NCBI RefSeq assembly: GCF_002086815.1
Contig: NZ_MVID01000012.1
Span: 1 to 64,000 of the forward strand
DNA length: 64,000 nucleotides
Reading direction: 5' to 3'
From: Mycolicibacterium parafortuitum
GTDB taxonomy: Bacteria; Actinomycetota; Actinomycetes; Mycobacteriales; Mycobacteriaceae
Shown: positions 44,110 to 50,711 of the stretch, piece by piece
How positions within the stretch are numbered: the stretch's first letter is position 1
How the letters are laid out: each line of letters begins with the position of its first letter
Notes under the pieces: model-generated
Seen by the model: only the letters and a program-made list of their open reading frames with translations
What the model was told of the DNA's origin: nothing
Databases searched by the model: none
Translations under genes and position numbers: made by a program

Positions 44110-45324
44110 CTAAACACTGGTGCCCCCAGTCGGACTCGAGCCGACACGTGACGGATGCTGCGCCTTGGGGGCGATGACCCGAAGAAGGGATGAGGCCAGC
44201 AGCAACGCTGCTGCAGTCACGATGGTTGCCGTCCAGACAGGTCCAAGCGCACCCGGAATCAAGCCGAGTGCAGCCGCGGCGAAGATGGGGCCGACGACTG
44301 CCCCGACGTTGAGTGCTGCGGTTGCATAGGATCCCGCCATGGTCGGTGCCCCCGCCGCCGCGTAAAGCACTTGTGTGAGCAGAGTGCTGCCGACAGCGAA
44401 TCCCAAGACGCCCTGCGCCAACACGAGCCCGAACAGCGCGACGGGGTTGGTTGCGAAGAGCGCCAATGCGATCCACCCGAGAAGAAGGACTCCACCGGCA
44501 CCGACGATGAGGAGCCGGGGGCGGGTGTCGGAGAATCGCCCCGCGATGGTGACCCCGATGGCGGAACCAATCCCGAAGAGCACCAGAACCACCGATACCC
44601 ACCACTGGCTCAGATCCGCGGTGTCCATGACGACCGGCGCGATGAACGTCAGCACCGCGAAGATGCCGGCGTTGACAAGTGCAGCGAGCAGCATCGTCAG
44701 AACGAGGCGCGGAGATCTCAGCTGCGCCAGCTCCGAGCGCAAGGACGGCGGGAGCGTCGCATCCGCCGACGGCTGGCCAGTTCCGGTGGGGAAGCCTGTT
44801 GCGATGCCGATCGCCGCGGGTATGCAGAGCAGAGCGATCGCCCAGAACGTCGACTGCCAGCCCATCGCGGTACCGAGCAGGGAACCAATGGGGACTCCAA
44901 CGACTGTGGCGACGGTGGTGCCGGAGAGCAGAACCGCCACGGCCCGACCCTTACGATCGGCCGCCACGAGCTTTGTCGCCGCGCCCAGCGCGACGGCCAG
45001 GAATCCCGCGTTGACGATCGCCGCGAGCACCCGCGTCACGAAGAGGACCGTGAAGTCCGGGGTGAGTGCCCCCACGACATGCGACAGGGCGAATACGAGA
45101 ACGCACCCCAGCAGCGTCGCCTTCGTCGGCAGGCGACGGGTGGAGGCGGCCATGGTGGGTGCGCCGATGACCATGCCCGCGGCGAATGCTGACGTCAGCA
45201 GGCCGGCAGTTCCCACGGAGACGCCGAAGTGGGCGGAGATATCCGGTACGAGACCGGCGAGCATGAATTCAGAAGTGCCCATGGCGAAAACCACGAGGGC
45301 AAGAAGATAGAGGGCGAGAGGCAT
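44110..45324 (-). CDS. Cmx/CmrA-like MFS efflux pump (chloramphenicol-type) with a tRNA-derived C-terminus
   Basis: About 404 residues, 12-TM DHA1 pump. It opens LYLLALVVFAMGTSEFMLAG, the signature of the Cml/Cmx chloramphenicol exporters and related AraJ-type pumps, and has motif A-like MAASTRRLPTKATLLG. The last 13 residues (SRVGSSPTGGTSV) are encoded by tRNA-Leu fragment A (44118-44147), so the original 3' end was replaced. A leader ORF with a hairpin lies 115-190 bp upstream. ATG 45324 is preferred over GTG 45330. Drug specificity is inferred from resemblance. Confidence 0.8.
   Translation of the reverse strand: MPLALYLLALVVFAMGTSEFMLAGLVPDISAHFGVSVGTAGLLTSAFAAGMVIGAPTMAASTRRLPTKATLLGCVLVFALSHVVGALTPDFTVLFVTRVLAAIVNAGFLAVALGAATKLVAADRKGRAVAVLLSGTTVATVVGVPIGSLLGTAMGWQSTFWAIALLCIPAAIGIATGFPTGTGQPSADATLPPSLRSELAQLRSPRLVLTMLLAALVNAGIFAVLTFIAPVVMDTADLSQWWVSVVLVLFGIGSAIGVTIAGRFSDTRPRLLIVGAGGVLLLGWIALALFATNPVALFGLVLAQGVLGFAVGSTLLTQVLYAAAGAPTMAGSYATAALNVGAVVGPIFAAAALGLIPGALGPVWTATIVTAAALLLASSLLRVIAPKAQHPSRVGSSPTGGTSV
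44118..44156 (-). other. Displaced tRNA-Leu 3' fragment A (oldest attachment scar)
   Basis: 44118-44147 matches fragment B (47701-47730) at 29 of 30 positions: acceptor 3' strand with CCA and the T-arm. The anticodon part is already degraded apart from CGGAT (44152-44156). It is translated as the end of the efflux pump. Confidence 0.75.
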
Positions 45325-45438
45325 CGACACAGCTCCGAGACAAGAGAACGAACAGGGGGACGTCTCGTCACCACGGTCAGCGCCCGAAGGACTCCCGAAG
45401 TCGTGCCGCGTAGAGCGGTCGGCAGCTGGGGGGAAAAC

Positions 45439-45513
45439 TCAGGAGAAGCGAAGGGCTGACGGTGTGACCGACAGCCCCTGAGTGTGTGATTCAGGGCTCG
45501 ACATACCGCTCAT
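45439..45513 (-). CDS. Leader peptide ORF upstream of the efflux pump
   Basis: ATG 45513 to TGA 45439 encodes 24 residues: MSGMSSPESHT, then QGLSVTPSALRFS. It precedes the pump by about 115 bp, on the same strand, and its second half spans a stem-loop. Short leader ORFs with hairpins are a known way to induce ribosome-targeting drug pumps by translation- or transcription-attenuation. Function is inferred from layout; no Shine-Dalgarno was confirmed. Confidence 0.45.
   Translation of the reverse strand: MSGMSSPESHTQGLSVTPSALRFS
45453..45477. promoter_or_regulatory. Stem-loop within the leader ORF
   Basis: GGGCTGACGGT (45453-45463) pairs with ACCGACAGCCC (45467-45477) with one mismatch and a 3-nt loop. 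It lies inside the leader ORF of the efflux pump, so ribosome position on the leader would decide whether it forms. Confidence 0.5.
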
Positions 45514-45662
45514 CCTAGCTGTGGGCCTCACCCTGGATCATCGTCCACACGAGCGGCACCCGGCGAGAACGCGCCAGCCCGGATACGGCGCCTTCCTCGG
45601 ACATCGCGACCAATAGTCACGCATCCCGCCCCTGCTCCGGCGGGCCACGTACCGTCGAGAGC

Positions 45663-46562
45663 ATGGTGTTGACGCGGGAAGTGGCGGCGATCAGGAGCGC
45701 CTTGGGTCGCGCGGTGTTCGGGATGGTGGCCGGGCCGGACGGTCCGGACAACCGAGCACGTATCCACGGCACTCCGGGGCCTCGGTGGTTCGCCGAGGAT
45801 CGGCCGATCCGCCGTGTGCACGGCGACGCGTCGATGTTCGTCGGCGGATTGCGGGCGCTGCTCCTGCAATCCCTGCATCCGTTGGCGATGGCCGGCGTCG
45901 CCGAGCACTCCGACTACCGCGCCGACCCGTGGGGACGTCTGCAGCGCACCAGTACGTTCCTCGCGGTGACGACGTTCGGGCCCGACGCCGACGCGCAGCG
46001 GGCCGTGGACAAGGTGCGCGGCATCCACCGCCGCGTGCGTGGGGTGGCGCCGGACGGCACCCCGTATGAAGCCGGTGATCCCCATCTTCTCGAATGGGTG
46101 CACATCGCCGAGATCGACAGCTTCCTGCTGGCACACCAGCGCTACGGGGCACAGCCTCTCGACCAGGCCGGCCGAGACGGGTATGTCGCCGACACCGCCC
46201 GCGTCGCAACGGCTTTGGGCGTGCCTGATCCTCCCCGCACCGAGGCCGAGCTGCGCGAGCGGATCGAGGCCTACCGGCCGGAGCTGCGCGGTACCGCCGC
46301 TGCCCGCGACGCCGCCCGATTCTTGTTGTTGACGCCGCCGCTGCCCTTGGCGGCACGCGCACCGTATGGAGTGCTGTCCGCGACCGCGGTGGCGATGCTG
46401 CCGGGGTGGGCGCGAAAGCCGTTGTGGTTGCCGTACTTTCCTCCCCTGGAGGCGACGGCGGTGCGGGCCGCCGGACAGGTGCTCGTCGGCGGGATCCGGT
46501 GGGTGATGACGGCCAGTCAGGAAGAGCAGGCTGCCGGGAGTGTAGCCCCGGTCGCACGCTGA
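45663..46562 (+). CDS. DUF2236 oxygenase-family protein
   Basis: 299 residues, the short type of the MpaB/rubber-oxygenase family. GDASMFVGGLRALLLQSLHPLAMAGVAEHSDYRADPWGRLQRTSTFLAVTTFG is the N-terminal family core (given here as positions 52-104: H70 and H80 are candidate ligands). LLEWVHIAEIDSFLLAHQRYG follows at about 145. C-terminal amphipathic helices. No signal. Substrate unknown. Confidence 0.8.
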   Translation: MVLTREVAAIRSALGRAVFGMVAGPDGPDNRARIHGTPGPRWFAEDRPIRRVHGDASMFVGGLRALLLQSLHPLAMAGVAEHSDYRADPWGRLQRTSTFLAVTTFGPDADAQRAVDKVRGIHRRVRGVAPDGTPYEAGDPHLLEWVHIAEIDSFLLAHQRYGAQPLDQAGRDGYVADTARVATALGVPDPPRTEAELRERIEAYRPELRGTAAARDAARFLLLTPPLPLAARAPYGVLSATAVAMLPGWARKPLWLPYFPPLEATAVRAAGQVLVGGIRWVMTASQEEQAAGSVAPVAR

Positions 46563-46614
46563 TGCGGTCGAGGCGTCAGGAACATCTGGTGCCGCGCATC
46601 GCGTTGTCCGTCCT

Positions 46615-47640
46615 ATGAAGGCGATCACCTACTCCCGAACCGGCGACAGCTCTGTCCTGCACCTGCGAGACCGTGAGGTTCCCGAACCCGGCGCCGGGCA
46701 GGTGCGGGTGCGTGTCGTGGTGTCCGGTGTCAATCCCACCGACTGGAAGCACCGCAAGGGTGCCGGCCCCGACCAAGAGCTCGAATTCCCCGAAGTCGTT
46801 CCCCACCATGACGGCGCCGGAGTGGTGGACGCCGTCGGCGACGGCGTCTCCGACCTGGCGGTCGGTGATCGGGTGTGGGTTTTCATGGCCCAGCTTCAGC
46901 GGCCGGACGGTACGGCGCAGGAGTACGTCGTGCTGCCCGTCGTCTCGGTGGTCCCGCTGCCCGACGACGTCGGCTTCGATGTCGGGGCGAGCCTCGGGGT
47001 GCCGGCGATCACCGCGCACCGGGCACTGACAGTCGCGGAGGGGCGGCCGTCGCGGCTGGCGCCCGGAGCCCTGGCCGGAGCGACGGTGCTCGTCGCGGGT
47101 GGCGCCGGCGCGGTCGGCCATGCCGCCATCCAACTGGCTCGGTGGGCTGGTGCCCGCGTGATCACCACGGTCAGCACGCCCGAGAAGGAGGCGCTGGCAG
47201 CAGCGGCGGGTGCCGACCACGTCGTGAACTACAAAGCCGGTGACACCGCGGCGGCGATCCGCGCGGTCGCGCCCGACGGGGTCGACATCGTCGTCGAGGT
47301 CGCACCGGGGGCCAACGCCGCACTCGATGCGGCTGTCGTGTCGAACCGGGCGACGATCGCGATCTACGCCAACGACGGTGGCGGGAGTGTCGAACTCGAC
47401 GTCATGGCGAACATGTGGGTGAACGCCCGGTATCAGTTCCTGGTCCTCTACACCGTCGGTGACGACGCGCTGGCGAACGGTCGAGACGACGTGGCCGCCG
47501 CCGTCCGCGACGGAGCGATGGGCGTCGGCGAGAGCAACGGACTACCCGTGCACCACTTTTCGCTCGAGGACACCGCTGCCGCCCACGACGCGGTCGAGAA
47601 CGGAGTGACCGGCAAGGTACTCATCCGGGTGAGCGGGTAG
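46615..47640 (+). CDS. Zinc-independent MDR / quinone oxidoreductase-like enzyme
   Basis: 341 residues. Medium-chain dehydrogenase fold: GroES-like N-terminus (VPEPGAGQVRVRVVVSGVNPTDW; HHDGAGVVDAVGDGV), then a Rossmann domain with VLVAGGAGAVGHAAIQLARWAG (about 160-181). No structural or catalytic Zn-ligand cysteines, so NADPH:quinone-oxidoreductase-like. It ends about 60 bp before tRNA fragment B. Confidence 0.85.
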   Translation: MKAITYSRTGDSSVLHLRDREVPEPGAGQVRVRVVVSGVNPTDWKHRKGAGPDQELEFPEVVPHHDGAGVVDAVGDGVSDLAVGDRVWVFMAQLQRPDGTAQEYVVLPVVSVVPLPDDVGFDVGASLGVPAITAHRALTVAEGRPSRLAPGALAGATVLVAGGAGAVGHAAIQLARWAGARVITTVSTPEKEALAAAAGADHVVNYKAGDTAAAIRAVAPDGVDIVVEVAPGANAALDAAVVSNRATIAIYANDGGGSVELDVMANMWVNARYQFLVLYTVGDDALANGRDDVAAAVRDGAMGVGESNGLPVHHFSLEDTAAAHDAVENGVTGKVLIRVSG

Positions 47641-47700
47641 CGATTGCGTCGGAGTATTTGGGCTACGGCGGGCCCGACTGCAGGGTCCAGAGGCTTCTTT

Positions 47701-47748
47701 TGGTGCCCCCAGTCGGACTCGAACCGACACTTGGCGGATTTTAAGTCC
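47701..47748 (-). other. Displaced tRNA-Leu 3' half, fragment B
   Basis: On the minus strand it reads GGACTTAAAATCCG, then a T-arm with GGTTCGAGTCC, then GGGGGCACCA. So it contains the anticodon loop (UAA), T-arm, acceptor 3' strand and an encoded CCA. The 5' half is absent; the sequence right of 47748 is unrelated. The 12-bp core CGGATTTTAAGT is at 47735-47746. Confidence 0.9.
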
Positions 47749-47827
47749 TTTCAGCTGACAGTGGTGGACCGATAGTCGTTGTGCTGCACCATATTTCGAT
47801 AACAGAGGTCAGTAGTGCCACGCGTAA

Positions 47828-47849
47828 GGGAACACTTTGGGAACACTTT
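47828..47849. repeat. Left arm-type repeats of element B-C
   Basis: GGGAACACTTT occurs twice in tandem (47828-47838, 47839-47849), about 80 bp inside core B. The same word pair is found at the other end of the element (50255-50276). Interpreted as integrase arm-binding sites. Confidence 0.65.
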
Positions 47850-47871
47850 TGGCCTCAACCGCATCGCGGGA

Positions 47872-48606
47872 TTACAGCGCCCCCCAGGGCGAGTCCGTAA
47901 AGCCAGCGGCTCTCATCTCGTCCTTCGCTTCCTCCATGTAGGCGTCCACCTGCTTCTTTAAGCTGCCCATAAAGCTGAGCGCCCGCTCTTGGGCCTGGGA
48001 TTCGGTGTAAGCCTCTTTGCCAATCTCAGTACGGAAGACGTTGATAAATTTGTTCAACTGGTCGCCGGCAGCCTTCAGAGTGACTGGTGTTGCGAACGGT
48101 TCGGTGGTCGTCCTCAGCACCGCCAACATAGCCATGTTCAACTCTGATGCTGCGTCGAGCACATTGACCGGGGCGACAAGCCGCATCTTGTTGAACGGCG
48201 TCATGATTCGCTTGTTTTCTTCTGTCACCTTCGCGGCATGGTCGAGCTTCTCCTCGACGTTGGGGTCAGCTACCCCCGTCCGGTTGTAGAACATGTCTCT
48301 GATGGTGTTGAAGATGCCCTTCGTGTCGATAGAGTTTTGCAGGATCTCGGTACAGACCTGGGTGTACTCACTTGCGACGGCGTACAAGTTCTCATGCTCC
48401 CGCAGCTTGTCCTCGCGCTGACGCTTCTGCTCTTCCGTAAGGTCTTCGCGAAACTCTTTGCGATTCAGCACATCGTGCTCATGTGAGAACCTGCGGTTGT
48501 CTGCTGCCCTCGTCGTGAAGTACGTGCCGATGCTGCCGAGCGAGCCAAGTAGGACGCCACCTGCCCAGAACTCGGGTGTGGTCACGTACTCAAGCCATCC
48601 GCTCAT
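47872..48606 (-). CDS. Membrane-anchored helical protein of unknown function
   Basis: 244 residues. One N-terminal TM helix (about 11-32, FWAGGVLLGSLGSIGTYF), then a long charged helical cytoplasmic region (EFREDLTEEQKRQREDKLREHE at 50-71) and further amphipathic helices. It sits just inside the left end of the remnant element. Paired in style with the gene at 49321. Small TM plus coiled-coil proteins expressed from lysogens are often superinfection-exclusion factors, but nothing here proves that. Confidence 0.6.
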   Translation of the reverse strand: MSGWLEYVTTPEFWAGGVLLGSLGSIGTYFTTRAADNRRFSHEHDVLNRKEFREDLTEEQKRQREDKLREHENLYAVASEYTQVCTEILQNSIDTKGIFNTIRDMFYNRTGVADPNVEEKLDHAAKVTEENKRIMTPFNKMRLVAPVNVLDAASELNMAMLAVLRTTTEPFATPVTLKAAGDQLNKFINVFRTEIGKEAYTESQAQERALSFMGSLKKQVDAYMEEAKDEMRAAGFTDSPWGAL

Positions 48607-48720
48607 GGCGTCAGATTTTAGTGGCAGAGTGTGACAGTTCAGAGGCGCGACACGACGTTGTTAAAAGCGCGGCATCAATTCATTTACTAAATGATTACTA
48701 ATTGCTACTATCAATTTGTA
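48607..48720. promoter_or_regulatory. AT-rich divergent promoter region
   Basis: 48660-48720 is strikingly A/T-rich (for example CATTTACTAAATGATTACTA) compared with the rest of the window. It lies between the minus-strand membrane protein and the plus-strand RHH gene. A promoter here is likely; TAATTGCTACTAT near 48698 could be a -10 region. Confidence 0.4.
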
Positions 48721-48861
48721 ATGAGTTATACCCAATTAAAGATCAAATTAGCCTATCGGGCGAAACTATCCCTGCTTGCCAAGAAACACAATCGGTCTAT
48801 GGCGAACATGGTGGAAGTGTTAATAGATAATGCTTTAGCGGCAGAGGAATCAAAACGATGA
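48721..48861 (+). CDS. Small ribbon-helix-helix (Arc-like) protein
   Basis: 46 residues. YTQLKIKLAYRAKLSLLAKK, then HNRSMANMVEVLIDNAL: a beta strand followed by two helices with the typical RHH N-R-S-(M/x)-A-N-x-V spacing. The stop overlaps the start of the YopX gene (ATGA), so they are co-translated. Codon use is AT-rich, unlike the host. Probably a phage-type repressor of this two-gene unit. Confidence 0.65.
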   Translation: MSYTQLKIKLAYRAKLSLLAKKHNRSMANMVEVLIDNALAAEESKR

Positions 48862-49340
48862 GTAGGACAATTAAATTCAGGGCGTGGGACGGAACCAAGA
48901 TGCAGACGGTCGCAAGCATCGATTGGGACTGGGAAGACGAAGGCTCAATAGAGTCTTTATGTGCACTTTCAGGATTCTTCGTGGATGGTTCTCCGCTTCG
49001 GTTCTACACGGACCATGCAGATAAGCCGATGTTGATGCAATACACCGGCGTCCGCGATAAGCACGGCCTAGAGATATACGAGGGAGATATTGTTCACTCC
49101 GAAACAAGCCCCTTATGGCTCAGAGTCGAATGGTTCGATTCCGCCTTTTCTTTAGTGCCGGTCAGGTCATCTAGCCTAGCAACGGCCGTCAAGTGGAGGA
49201 TGAACACCAACAGGATGAAGGTGATGTCTATCCACGCCATGATCTGCTCGAAGGAAGCAAAAGACCTCTACCCGCTTGAGGTTGTCGGCAACATCTACGA
49301 AAACCCTGAGCTGCTGGAGACTAGTCCCGCCGCTTCTTAG
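48858..49340 (+). CDS. YopX-family phage protein
   Basis: 160 residues. Starts TIKFRAWDGTKMQT and contains MLMQYTGVRDKHGLEIYEGDIV, the diagnostic YopX motif found in phage and prophage genomes. Residues 85-160 are less conserved. AT-rich codons and overlap with the RHH gene mark it as foreign. The 3' end overlaps the convergent membrane gene by 20 bp. Molecular role of YopX is unknown. Confidence 0.85.
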   Translation: MSRTIKFRAWDGTKMQTVASIDWDWEDEGSIESLCALSGFFVDGSPLRFYTDHADKPMLMQYTGVRDKHGLEIYEGDIVHSETSPLWLRVEWFDSAFSLVPVRSSSLATAVKWRMNTNRMKVMSIHAMICSKEAKDLYPLEVVGNIYENPELLETSPAAS

Positions 49341-50046
49341 CCGGATGCCAGATCAACCACCATGCCCTCCCGACATTCGTCGACCAGTTAGAGAGCAGTT
49401 GACGTGTGGTACGGCGCTGGTGCCAATGGCGCTCCCACAAGCCCCGGTAGTACTTGACTTGCTTCAGCTTATTGCGCCGCAAGCCCTGTCCGCCAATGTC
49501 TATGATGATCGCCCACTCGTAAGAGTTTGAATCAATGAATATGACCCAGAGCTGATAGATAATGCCCATACGGTCGTTTTCGAACTCCTTCTGAAGCATT
49601 CCCCCCGGCTCGATAACCGTACGACCGCCAGTGAAGTACAGAGGCTTGACGTCTTGCGCGTTTTCCCAGTCCTGCTTGATCTCAGCTAGCGAACTGAGGA
49701 ACATCGTATACGCATCCGGGAAAAGAGTGGCACGAAACGATTTTCGTACGAGTTCTGCGCGCACTTCACGAATTTCGGCCGCCGAGTTATTCGTGACCTC
49801 CACTTCCATTACCCAGCGACCGCGCTCCTCTCCTTCTCGCTTGATATGCGACTCGCTCGCCTTCACGGCGACGAGCATTGCTTGCTTTCGCTTCTCTTGC
49901 CGGTGCTGAAACATGTAGTAACCGACGGCGATGAGTGCGGCACCGCCAGTTGCGATGGCCCCCACCCACTCGGCGACGTTCCCCCATACATCTGCGCGCA
50001 ACGGGTACTCCCAGAGATCTCCCCAGTTCACCGCATGATTGTGCAT
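49321..50046 (-). CDS. Membrane-anchored protein of unknown function
   Basis: 241 residues. One TM helix at about 22-42 (WVGAIATGGAALIAVGYYMF), then a basic helix (QHRQEKRKQAMLVAVKASE) and a beta-rich cytoplasmic domain (RWVMEVEVTNNSAAEIREVRAELVRKSF; SYEWAIIIDIGGQGL). This design, TM plus helix plus small beta domain, is common in phage- and defence-linked hypotheticals. Next to the right end of the remnant element. Confidence 0.6.
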   Translation of the reverse strand: MHNHAVNWGDLWEYPLRADVWGNVAEWVGAIATGGAALIAVGYYMFQHRQEKRKQAMLVAVKASESHIKREGEERGRWVMEVEVTNNSAAEIREVRAELVRKSFRATLFPDAYTMFLSSLAEIKQDWENAQDVKPLYFTGGRTVIEPGGMLQKEFENDRMGIIYQLWVIFIDSNSYEWAIIIDIGGQGLRRNKLKQVKYYRGLWERHWHQRRTTRQLLSNWSTNVGRAWWLIWHPAKKRRD

Positions 50047-50254
50047 GACACTCGACGCCAGAAGTGTTAGGCGGACACATACCCTGGCGCACGTTCCCCG
50101 CAGGAAGCACGCTTCTATCTACAACCGCGAAGGCACCTTTGATCTTGAGGGTCTACGCCACCGCACTCACCATCGAGCGGCTGACATCCACGCCTCGACG
50201 TCACGTCAACCTTGACTCGGCGGATTATCGTCCACGCTCAGCTTCACGTTGAAC

Positions 50255-50276
50255 GGGAACACAAAGGGAACACTTC
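50255..50276. repeat. Right arm-type repeats of element B-C
   Basis: GGGAACACAAA (50255-50265) and GGGAACACTTC (50266-50276) lie in tandem about 70 bp inside core C, mirroring the pair at 47828-47849 in the same orientation and with the same 11-bp period. Confidence 0.65.
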
Positions 50277-50312
50277 GGCACGGTTTAACAGGGGTCATAA
50301 ACCCCTGACCAG

Positions 50313-50355
50313 TGCCCCCACCGGGACTCGAACCCGGAACACACGGATTTTAAGT
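50313..50355 (-). other. Displaced tRNA-Leu 3' half, fragment C
   Basis: Minus strand: ACTTAAAATCCG, variable loop, T-arm with GGGTTCGAGTCCC, then GGGGGCA. The T-arm differs from fragments B and D, so this 3' half was carried in by a different element. Core CGGATTTTAAGT is at 50344-50355. The sequence to the right is unrelated to a tRNA. Confidence 0.9.
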
Positions 50356-50690
50356 AAGGCTAGGCGGCCATCGAACACCAGGGCGAATGGCCGTTTGCAA
50401 GCTTCGAACGCCCTGATCAGGGGCGGTTTTGAGTCGGCTCCGGTACGCCTTCGGCCCGGCTCTAGATCGCTCTAAGTACGCCCCCGGTCGCCGCGTTGCC
50501 GCCGCGACGGGATGGGCTGGGCGGTTGTTAGCTACGGCGCCTGTCGGTCCGCAATGAGAAAAACGCCTGCGTTGGAGTTAGGCGAACTGTCAACGAACGG
50601 CGCATAGAATCGCCGAAGCAGATGGGGAGGCAGCGCCTTGGCGCTCACGCCATGGGCTGAAAGCCAATAGCGAACAGAGCAGAATGACCG
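50356..50690. other. Left end of the element: attachment arm and leader of the OLD gene
   Basis: No gene seen. GCTAGGCG (50359-50366) and TGTTAGCTACG (50526-50536) recur near the right end of the element (62832-62839, 62751-62761), and GCCGCGTTGCCGCCGCG near 50494 resembles a stretch near 62795. These are candidate integrase arm sites. AGCGCC-TT-GGCGCT (50632-50645) is a small dyad upstream of the nuclease gene. Confidence 0.45.
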
Positions 50691-50711
50691 AGGGAGGGTC
50701 GGGAAATAAGC

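Larger units (their letters stand above)
44118..47748. mobile_element. Oldest tRNA-Leu island segment (A-B)
   Basis: About 3.6 kb bracketed by nearly identical 30-bp tRNA 3' ends in direct orientation. It contains the efflux pump, its leader, a DUF2236 oxygenase and a quinone-reductase-like gene. No recombinase or arm repeats were seen. It may be a decayed integrated island, or chromosomal DNA trapped by a deletion between two scars. Confidence 0.4.
47735..50355. mobile_element. Integrase-less remnant element (B-C) at tRNA-Leu
   Basis: A 2.6-kb segment bounded by two copies of the 12-bp core CGGATTTTAAGT in direct orientation. Just inside each end lies a pair of GGGAACAC words, 11 bp apart, as expected for arm-type integrase sites in attL and attR. 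It carries four genes with AT-richer composition than the chromosome, including a phage YopX protein. No recombinase remains, so it is probably a deleted prophage or satellite. Confidence 0.7.

Noticed and set aside
43946..44605. Minus-strand frame covering the left edge of the tRNA-scar region
   Set aside because: Its codons have poor third-position GC in 43946-44098, while the plus frame there is strongly biased; the rest is a shadow of the efflux pump.
47701..47748. A complete second tRNA-Leu at fragment B
   Set aside because: Only the anticodon loop to CCA is present; no 5' acceptor strand or D-arm follows to the right, so it cannot fold as a tRNA.
50313..50355. A complete tRNA-Leu at fragment C
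   Set aside because: The sequence right of the anticodon loop (TAAGGCTAGGCGG) does not form the 5' half.
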